Source of the DNA: an uncultured Lachnospiraceae bacterium
GTDB taxonomy: Bacteria; Bacillota; Clostridia; Lachnospirales; Lachnospiraceae
Length of the DNA stretch: 64,000 nucleotides
Reading direction: 5' to 3'
Assembly (NCBI GenBank): GCA_910577785.1
Contig: CAJTNT010000007.1
Span: 31,505 to 95,504, forward strand
Made by a program: the position numbers and the translations under genes. The notes under the pieces are model-generated. The model ran no database searches. It worked only from the letters and a program-made list of their open reading frames with translations, and was not told the DNA's origin. Positions 15,287 through 24,000 of this stretch are shown here, in pieces; positions within the stretch are counted from its first letter, which is position 1, and every line of letters starts with the position of its first letter.

Positions 15287-15463
15287 ATGATAAAATATTA
15301 TTTGCTTCGTTTTGGCTAGCTCTGATTGAGTTTCGCCGATCATGCGTTTCGTATAGTTAATCTGGCTTATTTCAAGAAATTTGTTGAGCTAAGTATGATT
15401 TTACGCTATGATATTATAATGCTTTTATATATTAAAATCGTTTCGTTAAAGAGGAGATTGCGG

Positions 15464-16060
15464 ATGGGAAAGAAAAAATTTATCTCGGGTATTGCATTTG
15501 TATCTATTGCTATGTTAACAGGCGGTATGGTTTCAATTTATGAAATGAATCGAGGTTCCGTGGAGGTCAAGGGTGCGGCACAGATGGTAACTGCGGACAC
15601 AGTACAAGCAGAGAATATAAAGCTGGCGCGGGCAGAGGTTAAGGAAGCGGTTCAGATAGATAAAGCGACGTTTTCCTGCGGGGTATCGGGCTGCACACAG
15701 ACGGAAGAACACCAGCACGGTCTTTGTGGAATTGATGGTTGCGCACAGATCGGGGAGCATAGCCACGGCGTCTGCAATATAGCAGGGTGTACGGAAACAG
15801 GAGCGCATATGCACGATGGGGAATACTGTTATGCCCACAGTGCAGATGATGGGCATGCATACCATAATTGCGGCGTGTCAGGTTGTACGGAGGCGGAGAG
15901 CCATACGCACAACTCCTGCGGTGTGTCGGGCTGCACAGATATGGGGAGCCATACGCACAACTCCTGCGGTGTGTCGGGCTGCACACAGGTTGGAGAACAT
16001 AGCCACGGAGAAAGAGGTGGGGGGCATCACCGGTCTGGCCATGGACATGGTCATCATTAA
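15464..16060 (+). CDS. Exported Cys/His-repeat protein, probable metal binder
   Basis: 198 residues from ATG 15464 (ribosome site AGAGGAG). An N-terminal signal or anchor (about 6-28, FISGIAFVSIAMLTGGMVSI) precedes a linker and then six copies of a 16-residue unit C-x4-C-x6-H-x-H. Examples are CGVSGCTQTEEHQHG, CGIDGCAQIGEHSHG and CGVSGCTDMGSHTHN. The third and fourth units are separated by a His-containing spacer, and the tail is His-rich (HHRSGHGHGHH). Units 4-6 are nearly identical in DNA, so the array has expanded recently. Each unit could bind one Zn, Cu or Ni ion. The gene has its own downstream terminator and is not tied to a recognisable transporter. Function is inferred from composition only. 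Confidence 0.8.
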   Translation: MGKKKFISGIAFVSIAMLTGGMVSIYEMNRGSVEVKGAAQMVTADTVQAENIKLARAEVKEAVQIDKATFSCGVSGCTQTEEHQHGLCGIDGCAQIGEHSHGVCNIAGCTETGAHMHDGEYCYAHSADDGHAYHNCGVSGCTEAESHTHNSCGVSGCTDMGSHTHNSCGVSGCTQVGEHSHGERGGGHHRSGHGHGHH

Positions 16061-16111
16061 AAGTTTCTCTTATAAAATGGAGAAGCAAGAAGAGCGTTTG
16101 ACATGAATCAT

Positions 16112-16156
16112 AAGAACCCAGGCATCCAGTACAATACATGGCGCCGGGGTTCTTTT
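16112..16156 (+). terminator. Terminator of the Cys/His-repeat gene
   Basis: AAGAACCCAGGC (16112-16123) pairs with GCGCCGGGGTTCTT (16141-16154) with small mismatches, followed by TTTT. Confidence 0.7.
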
Positions 16157-16317
16157 AATGTTCAAACTTCAGAGCAGAATGCCAACCGCTTGGAAGCGTA
16201 AATATCCAGATAAAATCGCTTGCCATACTTATTTTGAACAAAGTAGTCTTTTGCTTGGTATCATCCCCGCAGTTCTTTGGGCGGATCGGATTCAGAAAAT
16301 AAAGGAGTGAAATAAGT

Positions 16318-16368
16318 CCCCAATAATATACAGAGGGTATGCTCTAGGAGTGAGGGGCGATATTTTTT
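16318..16368 (+). other. Terminator-like structure in the glnA leader
   Basis: The 370-base gap before glnA contains CCCC (16318-16321) pairing GGGG (16354-16357) around an inner AGAG/CTCT hairpin with a six-base loop GGTATG, then TTTTTT (16363-16368). A second possible hairpin, ACAGCG with CGCTGT, lies at about 16384-16426, ahead of an ATTTTT. Since the gene after glnA encodes an ANTAR antiterminator, regulated termination here is plausible. The loops do not show the A1-G4 pattern of known ANTAR targets. Confidence 0.3.
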
Positions 16369-16532
16369 ATTCCATTCCTATCTGGACAGCGTAAGGGGAA
16401 AATGATAGAATTGCAGTAAGGCGCTGTGAAAGAATTAATTTTTACATTTGACGTGCCTGAATATAGCCACAGGTTATATTTATTACCAGAATGGCGTAGC
16501 GATTGCCTATAAATTGGAAAAGGAGTCAGCCA

Positions 16533-17864
16533 ATGAGCAAATACACGAAGCAGGATATCATCCGTCTGGTGGAAGAGGAGGATGTGGAGTTTATCCGCCT
16601 CCAGTTCACAGATATGTTCGGCACATTTAAGAATGTGGCCATTACCAAGAGCCAGTTAGGGAAGGCGTTGGATAACCAATGCATGTTTGACGGCTCTTCC
16701 ATTGAGGGGTTTGTGCGCATCGAAGAATCGGATATGTACCTATATCCGGATTTGGATACCTTTGCGATTTTTCCCTGGCGCCCCCAGCAGGGGAAAGTGG
16801 CGCGGATTATCTGCGATATCTACTGTCCCGATGGCCAGCCCTTCGAGGGAGACCCCCGTTATATCCTTAAGAAGACCCTCGCGGAGGGAAAAGCTATGGG
16901 CTACCAGTTTGATGTTGGCCCAGAATGTGAGTTTTTCCTGTTCCACACCGATGAAGAGGGCCGTCCTACGACGACCACCCATGAACGTGCCGGCTACTTT
17001 GATTTAGGCCCGGTGGATTTGGGGGAAAATGCCCGGCGTGACATGGTTCTGGCTTTGGAGGAAATGGGCTTTGAGATTGAGACCTCCCATCACGAGGTAG
17101 CGCCAGCTCAGCATGAGATTGATTTCCGTTATGGGGAAGGACTGGCTGCCGCAGACAATATTATGACCTTCAAGCTGGCTGTAAGGACGATTGCCAAGCG
17201 CTTCGGGCTCTTTGCCAGCTTTATGCCCAAGCCAAAGCATGGGGTCAATGGTTCTGGCATGCACATCAATATGTCCGTTTCGAAGGAAGGCAGGAATATT
17301 TTCAGCGAGCCATCGGACGAATGGGGGCTAAGCCAGGAAGCGTATTATTTCATGGGAGGGCTGATGGAGCATATGCGCGGCATGGCGGCAATCACCAATC
17401 CCCTTGTCAATTCCTACAAACGCCTGGTGCCAGGCTATGAGGCGCCGATGTATATTGCCTGGTCGGCTACCAACCGCAGTCCCTTAATCCGTATCCCGGC
17501 CAGCCGCGGGGCGTCCACCCGCATTGAGCTGCGCTGCCCGGATCCGGCGGCCAACCCCTACCTTGCCCTTGCCGTGTGCCTTGCAGCCGGGCTGGACGGC
17601 ATCCGGCGAAAGATCCAGCCCCCGGCTCCGATTAATTCCAATATCTTTGAAATGCGCAAGAGTGAGAAGCTGGCGCTGCAGATTGCCGCCCTGCCTGCCG
17701 ATCTGTATGAAGCCGTAAAGGAGATGGAGAAGGACGCGCTGGTCTGCCAGGTATTGGGTTCCCATATCAGCGAAAGGTATGCCAAGGCCAAAAAGGCAGA
17801 ATGGCGTGCTTACCGGGAGCAGGTGACAGAGTGGGAAATCAGCAATTACCTATATAAAATATAG
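16533..17864 (+). CDS. glnA: Glutamine synthetase, type I
   Basis: Joins ammonia to glutamate with ATP; the central nitrogen-assimilation enzyme, a cytosolic dodecamer. ATG 16533 follows AAAAGGAG and gives 443 residues, the short GSI-alpha length lacking the adenylylation region of GSI-beta. Motifs seen in order: the beta-grasp start (FIRLQFTDMFGTFKNVAI), the DGSSIEGF latch, the GPECEFFLF metal-binding strand, NGSGMHIN, and the substrate loop NRSPLIRIPASRG. The next gene, an ANTAR regulator, starts 20 bases after the stop. Confidence 0.97.
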   Translation: MSKYTKQDIIRLVEEEDVEFIRLQFTDMFGTFKNVAITKSQLGKALDNQCMFDGSSIEGFVRIEESDMYLYPDLDTFAIFPWRPQQGKVARIICDIYCPDGQPFEGDPRYILKKTLAEGKAMGYQFDVGPECEFFLFHTDEEGRPTTTTHERAGYFDLGPVDLGENARRDMVLALEEMGFEIETSHHEVAPAQHEIDFRYGEGLAAADNIMTFKLAVRTIAKRFGLFASFMPKPKHGVNGSGMHINMSVSKEGRNIFSEPSDEWGLSQEAYYFMGGLMEHMRGMAAITNPLVNSYKRLVPGYEAPMYIAWSATNRSPLIRIPASRGASTRIELRCPDPAANPYLALAVCLAAGLDGIRRKIQPPAPINSNIFEMRKSEKLALQIAALPADLYEAVKEMEKDALVCQVLGSHISERYAKAKKAEWRAYREQVTEWEISNYLYKI

Positions 17865-17884
17865 CCCCATAGGAGATTGCGCGG

Positions 17885-18430
17885 ATGAATGTAATTGTAG
17901 CATTTCCTAAAATAGAAAACGCAAGAAGCATCAAGAGCATCCTTGTCAAGCACGGGTTCCAGGTTGGCAAAGTGTGCGTCACAGGCGCACAGGTTCTGCA
18001 GTATGCGGATGGCCTTGCGGACGGGATTGTCGTCTGCGCCAGCCGCCTGCAGGACATGGTATACGCCCAGCTGAGGGAATACCTGCCGCCCGGCTTTGAG
18101 ATGCTGGTGCTGGCGCCTCCCAATGCATGGGAGGAAAGCACGCCCGAAGGCGTGGTCTGCCTGTCGATGCCGCTGAAAGTCCACGAGCTGGCCAGCAGCA
18201 TGGAAATGATGGCCTATGCCTTAGAGCGCAGAAGGCGCAGAAGGAGGGCACAACCCCAGCGCCGCAGCCAGGAGGAGGAGCAGCTGATCCAGAAGGCGAA
18301 GGGGATTTTGATGGAACGCAACCATATGACGGAGAAGGAGGCCTACCGCTATTTACAGAAGAGCAGCATGGACAGCGGCACAGGGCTGACGGAAACGGCG
18401 CAGATGATTTTGAGTATGATGGGGGGATAG
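17885..18430 (+). CDS. ANTAR-domain response regulator (glnA-linked antiterminator)
   Basis: RNA-binding regulator expected to promote readthrough of leader terminators in nitrogen genes. 181 residues. The N-terminal receiver-like domain (1-110) lacks an obvious phosphoacceptor Asp in the usual place (GIVVCASRLQ instead of a D-containing turn). A basic linker (RRRRRRRAQPQRRS) is followed by the C-terminal three-helix ANTAR domain (about 135-181) with LIQKAKGILMERNHMTEKEA and AYRYLQKSSMD. Partnered with glnA in one transcript, a common clostridial arrangement. The missing Asp suggests a non-phosphorylated, perhaps constitutively or allosterically controlled form. Confidence 0.88.
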   Translation: MNVIVAFPKIENARSIKSILVKHGFQVGKVCVTGAQVLQYADGLADGIVVCASRLQDMVYAQLREYLPPGFEMLVLAPPNAWEESTPEGVVCLSMPLKVHELASSMEMMAYALERRRRRRRAQPQRRSQEEEQLIQKAKGILMERNHMTEKEAYRYLQKSSMDSGTGLTETAQMILSMMGG

Positions 18431-18502
18431 GCTGCGGCATTTCCCCAATATGTCAGAACGTCTTTGCTGTTTTTAATTCAATAGAGAGGAAGTTGGCGCT
18501 TT

Positions 18503-19438
18503 ATGAAGTTTACGAAAATGCATGGAATTGGAAATGACTATATCTATGTGGACTGTACAAAAGAGCCCCTGCAGAACCCAGAGGAGGTCGCAAGGGCTGT
18601 CAGTGACAGGCATTTTGGCATTGGCGGGGACGGCCTGATTCTGATTAATCCATCGGATAAGGCGGATTTTGAGATGGCCATGTACAATGCGGATGGCTCA
18701 AGGGCTGAGATGTGCGGCAATGGCATCCGCTGCGTGGCAAAATACGTATATGACCATGCCCTTACCGATAAGACACAGATTACGATAGAGACGCTGGCGG
18801 GCATTAAGAGCTTGGATTTGACCGTAAGCACGGATAAGCCGTCCCTTATGGGCAATCCCGCACAGGAAGCTGGCCAAGGCAGCGCATCTGCCCCAGGCTG
18901 CGGGCAAGGGAGCGCTTCGGTTTTCAGCCGTGGGCAGGTTACCGAGGTAAAAGTGGATATGGGCGCCCCAGAGCTTGTTCCCGCCAAAATCCCCGTGCTT
19001 GTCGATGGCGAAAGCGCCGTCAGCCTGCCCCTGGAGGCAGAAGGAAAACATTATTTGATGACCTGTGTCTCTATGGGAAATCCCCACTGCGTCATCTTCC
19101 TGGAAGAAGACGTACGGAACCTGGATTTGGAGAAAATAGGCCCGGCTTTTGAAAACCACCCTCTATTTCCCGCACGCATCAATACGGAGTTTGTCAATGT
19201 CATCGACTCCCAGAACCTGCGCATGCGCGTATGGGAACGGGGCGCCGGGGAGACGCTGGCCTGTGGAACCGGGGCATGCGCCGTAGCCGTGGCTGCCATC
19301 CTCAACCAAAAGTCGTCCCCAGAAGTGACCATACACCTTTTGGGCGGCGACCTGCAGATTGCATGGCAGGGCGGAGACGCTCCCGTCTATATGACAGGCG
19401 CGGCCACAACCGTATTTGAGGGAGAAATCCTCCTCTAA
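18503..19438 (+). CDS. dapF: Diaminopimelate epimerase
   Basis: Converts LL- to meso-diaminopimelate for peptidoglycan and lysine. ATG 18503 after GAGGAAG; 311 residues against about 275-280 normally. Two active-site Cys are present: C71 in MCGNGIRC and C254 in ACGTGAC. The extra length is a low-complexity insert at about residues 115-140 containing GQGSAS twice, at the boundary between the two domains. The next gene is dapL, which makes its substrate, 88 bases downstream. Confidence 0.97.
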   Translation: MKFTKMHGIGNDYIYVDCTKEPLQNPEEVARAVSDRHFGIGGDGLILINPSDKADFEMAMYNADGSRAEMCGNGIRCVAKYVYDHALTDKTQITIETLAGIKSLDLTVSTDKPSLMGNPAQEAGQGSASAPGCGQGSASVFSRGQVTEVKVDMGAPELVPAKIPVLVDGESAVSLPLEAEGKHYLMTCVSMGNPHCVIFLEEDVRNLDLEKIGPAFENHPLFPARINTEFVNVIDSQNLRMRVWERGAGETLACGTGACAVAVAAILNQKSSPEVTIHLLGGDLQIAWQGGDAPVYMTGAATTVFEGEILL

Positions 19439-19526
19439 ACTTACGGCCGCCCCTTATGGAACTTTAACCTTAACCCAAATAGGAATACAACGATCAACAA
19501 GTTATCACGAAAAAAGGAGTTATCCC

Positions 19527-20741
19527 ATGTTTAAAATTAATGAAAATTACCAAAAGCTTCCTGGAAGCTATCTCTTCAGCACCATTGCCAAAAAAGTTGC
19601 AGCCTATACCCAGGCCAACCCCGACAAGGACATGATCCGCCTGGGCATCGGGGATGTGACCCAGCCCCTTGCCCCAGCAGTGATTGCCGCCATGCACAAA
19701 GCCGTGGATGAAATGGCGGATGCAGCTACCTTCCGTGGATATGCGCCTGACTTAGGCTACGAATTTCTCCGCAGCGCCATTGCCGAGAACGATTATAAAT
19801 CCCGCGGCTGCGAGATCGCCCCGGATGAGATTTTTGTATCCGACGGCGCCAAAAGCGATTCCGCCAACATCCAGGAAATTTTTGCCCAGGACAGCAGGAT
19901 TGCCGTCTGCGACCCGGTTTATCCTGTATATGTAGATTCCAACGTTATGTCCGGAAGGACAGGGAGCTATGACGCCAATACGGAGACTTGGAGCGACGTC
20001 ATCTATATGCCCTGCACGATGGAGAACGGATTTGTCCCGGAATTTCCTAAAGAGACGCCGGACATCATTTATTTATGCCTGCCCAACAACCCGACCGGGA
20101 CAACCGTCACCAAGGCTCAGCTGCAGGATTGGGTGGATTATGCCAACCGGGTGGGCGCTGTTATTATCTACGATGGCGCTTATGAGGCTTATATTTCCGA
20201 AGCGGATGTGGCGCATTCCATTTATGAATGCGAAGGAGCCAGGACCTGTGCGATTGAGTTAAAGAGCTTTTCTAAGAATGCAGGCTTCACAGGCGTCCGC
20301 CTAGGCTATGCGGTTGTGCCGAAGGATCTGAAATGCGGGGACGTATCCTTGCATGGCATGTGGGCGCGCCGCCACGGCACAAAGTTCAATGGGGCGCCGT
20401 ATATCGTACAGAGAGCCGGGGAGGCTACCTACAGCCCAGAAGGCAAGGCGCAGCTGAAAGCACAGGTGGCTTATTACATGAAAAATGCATCTGCCATCAA
20501 GTCTGGCCTCCAGGCGGCAGGCTATACGGTGTTCGGCGGCGTCAACGCCCCCTATATCTGGCTGAAGACCCCGGACAAGATGACTTCCTGGGAATTTTTT
20601 GACTATCTGCTAGAGCAGGCAAATGTAGTGGGGACGCCAGGCTCCGGGTTTGGCCCAAGCGGGGAAGGGTATTTCCGGCTGACGGCGTTTGGCAGCTATG
20701 AGAATACACAGAAGGCATTGGAACGGATCCAGAAGCTGTAG
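19527..20741 (+). CDS. dapL: LL-diaminopimelate aminotransferase
   Basis: PLP enzyme that makes LL-diaminopimelate from tetrahydrodipicolinate in one step, bypassing acylated intermediates. ATG 19527 (MFKINENYQKLPGSYLFSTI) after AAAGGAG gives 404 residues, the family length. Motifs: IRLGIGDVTQPL, DGAKSDSANIQEIF, LCLPNNPTGT, and the PLP lysine K250 in SFSKNAGFTGVRLGY. Together with dapF it shows this organism uses the aminotransferase pathway. A clear terminator follows. Confidence 0.97.
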   Translation: MFKINENYQKLPGSYLFSTIAKKVAAYTQANPDKDMIRLGIGDVTQPLAPAVIAAMHKAVDEMADAATFRGYAPDLGYEFLRSAIAENDYKSRGCEIAPDEIFVSDGAKSDSANIQEIFAQDSRIAVCDPVYPVYVDSNVMSGRTGSYDANTETWSDVIYMPCTMENGFVPEFPKETPDIIYLCLPNNPTGTTVTKAQLQDWVDYANRVGAVIIYDGAYEAYISEADVAHSIYECEGARTCAIELKSFSKNAGFTGVRLGYAVVPKDLKCGDVSLHGMWARRHGTKFNGAPYIVQRAGEATYSPEGKAQLKAQVAYYMKNASAIKSGLQAAGYTVFGGVNAPYIWLKTPDKMTSWEFFDYLLEQANVVGTPGSGFGPSGEGYFRLTAFGSYENTQKALERIQKL

Positions 20742-20807
20742 AAGATATTTTAGAAAGTTTATTTAATTATATCGGCATTTACGTTCAGGATGATAAAGCG
20801 AAATCGA

Positions 20808-20850
20808 AAAAAACCAGGGTTCAAATTGCACAAATTTAGCCCTGGTTTTT
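20808..20850 (+). terminator. Terminator of dapL
   Basis: AAAAACCAGGG (about 20808-20819) pairs with CCCTGGTTTTT (20840-20850), with T-rich sequence downstream. Confidence 0.9.
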
Positions 20851-20876
20851 ATGTATTTTTACCAAAAATAGATTTT

Positions 20877-20896
20877 TTTACTAAAATTTTAGTAAA
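20877..20896. promoter_or_regulatory. Perfect 20-bp palindrome, likely operator of the glycan cluster
   Basis: TTTACTAAAATTTTAGTAAA, a perfect dyad ending 5 bases before the -35 of the promoter below. The size and symmetry suit a LacI- or GntR-type regulator or an activator site. The regulator is not in the window, unless it is the LacI protein at 35761, for which there is no evidence. Confidence 0.65.
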
Positions 20897-20901
20897 GGCA
20901 C

Positions 20902-20930
20902 TTGAGAAAAAACCTGAAAAGCAGTAAAAT
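20902..20930 (+). promoter_or_regulatory. Promoter of the arabinogalactan cluster
   Basis: TTGAGA (20902-20907), 17 bases, TAAAAT (20925-20930). The leader of about 130 bases before the start at 21068 has no recognised riboswitch. Confidence 0.6.
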
Positions 20931-21067
20931 GGGAGTAAGAGATGGTGAGGCAGGAAAGAGATGCTTTTGCCTGGCGGGCGTCCAAGGCCCATGGATTTTC
21001 TGTTAGGCAGGGGTAAAGGCAGGATGGCAAAGCCAAGCTCTAAAAAATGAAAAAGGAGAGTGGAAAA

Positions 21068-24000
21068 ATGAGAGGATTTAAGAAATGTGTAGGCGCAGTC
21101 ACAGCAGCCGCAATGCTCTTTACCTCCGTGCTGCCAGCAGGCGGGCTCAGCCTGACGGCTTATGCAGCGGGGAATACGGCAGGGCGCGCGGCAGCGGCAG
21201 ACGTAAGCGTGCAGCTTCAGCCTGACAAGGTATCTCCCTTCAACGATACGAATGGGGATGGCCTGGGAGAGTTTGAAGGCTGGGGCACGTCCCTTTGCTG
21301 GTGGGCAAACAGGCTGGGCTACAGTAAGAAGATGACGGATCAGGCAGCAGAGGTCTTCTTCAGCGAGAACGGCCTGAACATGAACATTGGCCGTTACAAT
21401 GTGGGCGGCGGCGATAATGTGGGGGAAGTGGAAGCGCCCCCAGAGATTATGCCCAATGAGAAGGCGACCGTCTATGACCTGGAATCGGAACGTAAGCCTA
21501 GTTATGCAGGGGCGAAGATGGAGGTCAGTGAATATACTGGTATGAGTACTGCCACCTATACGGTATCTGATCCAGACTATGGGTTCAATAAGGGCAAGCC
21601 TGTTGGGAATTTTAAGTATATTGGATGGATTAACAGCTTAAGCGATTCCGCAGGGGATGGTGATAAGCTGAACTATAAGGTAAACGCACCGGAAGCTGGC
21701 TCCTATACGGTTAAGCTGCTGATGATGCACAACAGCAATACCAACCGTGACGTGGCAATTTCCGTCAATGAAGAAGAAGGGAATCTGACGGATGAGAGCA
21801 AGCAGTATGTGGTATCGAATGACGTCATCCAGCAGAGCAAGATTATTTCTGCCAGCGGCGAAAACCAGTGCCTGTTCCTGGTTACTATCCCGAATGTAGA
21901 GTTAAATGCCGGTGAGAATGACGTGAGGGTAGCGGGCAAGGCTGGCTGGACGCTGGATTTCGTCAATATGCTGGTTGTAAAATCTGATGAGGCGGGCGTA
22001 TTGCCGGAAGAGCCGGACAATAACTTCCTGCATGCGCCGCATATTAGGCGTTCGGATTCTGTCGTTCCGGGCTACTGTGTGGACGTGACCAAAATTGACA
22101 CCACCCAGAAGAGCATTGAACAATATCAGCAGGAGTTTACAAGGGTAGACGAAGAATGCGGCTATGCATGGAATTATGACTGGGATGCAGACAAAAGGCA
22201 GGTAAATATCCTCAAGGCTGCCATCGCCGCCAATAAGGCCAGCGGCTCTGACTTTATCGCAGAGGCATTCTCGAACTCCCCGCCATACTTTATGACATAC
22301 AGCGGCTGCAGCTCAGGAAATGTGGACGCCAGCCAGGATAACCTGCGCAAGAACTCCTACCATGCATTCGCATCCTATATGGCAGACGTGATTGTACATT
22401 GGGCAAACGAAGGGATTTACTTCCAGAGCACAACCCCGATGAATGAGCCGTACACCAGCTATTGGGGAGCCAACAGCGCGAAGCAGGAAGGATGTCATTT
22501 TGACCTGGGTGATTCCGAGTCTGACATTATCGTTGCCCTGCATGACGAGCTGGAGCGGCAGGCGGCAGCAATGGAGCCAGGCGCTGCCAGGACGGCGGTT
22601 GAGAATATTATTTTCTCCGGTACGGATGAGACCAATATCGACACGCAGATTGACGCCTACAAGGCACTGTCTGACGAGGCAAAGAACGTGATCACACGTA
22701 TTGATACCCATACATACAGCGGCTCCAAGCGTACAGAACTGAGCGCATTGGCAGAGGCAGAGGGCAAGAACCTGTGGATGTCCGAGATTGACGGGGCTTC
22801 CAAGGCAGGGATAAACGCGGGTGAAATGGCTCCGGCTCTTGGCTTTGCACAGAGGATTATCAATGATGTGAGCAACTTAAGGTGCTCTGCATGGATTATG
22901 TGGAATGCCGTTGACCTGAACGTGGATGCCAACAATGAATTTGACGTAGATACCCTTGAGGAACTGAAGACAACAACGAATGACGCTGGCGAGATTATGT
23001 TTGATCCGGCAAACCAGGGATATTGGGGTCTGGGAGTAGGCGACCATAACAATCAGGAAATTATCCTCACCAAGAAATATGAGGCATATGGCCAGTTCTC
23101 CAGGTATATCCGCCCAGGCTATACCATTATTGGCTCCAACAGCAGCAATATGCTGGCGGCTTATGACTCCGAGGGCAAGCAGGCCGTAATCGTAGCCGTA
23201 AATACGTTAGGTGAGGACAAGACATGGGAATTTGACCTCAGCAGGTTTAAAGCGATGGGCAGAGAGATTACAGCGATCCGTACCAGCGGCACGATGGAAG
23301 ACGGTGAGAAATGGCAGGACGTAACGGCTGGCGACAATATTGCCGCAGATACAGCCAACCGGAAGTTTACGGCTACCATGAAGGCAAATTCCATCACCAC
23401 ATACATTGTTAAGGGCGTGGAATACGATAAGGCATTTGCAGAAAATGCTGCCAAGAGAGACGAAGATATTGCATTTATGGAAGAGATTAAGGGCGAGCTT
23501 GCCTCCTCCAGCATTCAAAAGGTGATGGAAGAGGTTCCATTAGACGCCAGCATGGTAACAGGCAGCGAGCCTTGGAATGGAGGCACAGTTGACGTTCCGG
23601 CCAACGTAGTGGATAAGAACTTCAACTCCTTCTTCGATGGCGTTACCAACGGCTGGGTGCAGATTAACATGGGCAAGAAAGAGCGGATTGCAGCCATCGG
23701 CTATGCTCCCAGGAGCGGCTATACAGACCGGTGTGTGAATGCATCCATCTATGGCTCAAATGACGGGGAGAACTGGGATTTGCTCTACACGATTAAGAGC
23801 GCGCCGCCAGCAGGCAAATTCACCTATGCCTATACCTCCCAGTTTAAGGTAAAGGATGCAGAGTACCAGTACATTAAATATGCAGTGCCAGAAGGCGATT
23901 CCAGCGCAAACTGCAACGTGGCGGAGATCGGCATTTTCCGTCTGACCGGAGATTACAGCACGGTTGAGACGTTGGAAGAATTACTGGCCATTTACGACAA

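Noticed and set aside
16182..16532. Glutamine riboswitch or clear ANTAR hexaloop target in the glnA leader
   Set aside because: No glnA-motif consensus and no pair of six-base loops with the A1-G4 pattern was found; only terminator-like stems are visible.
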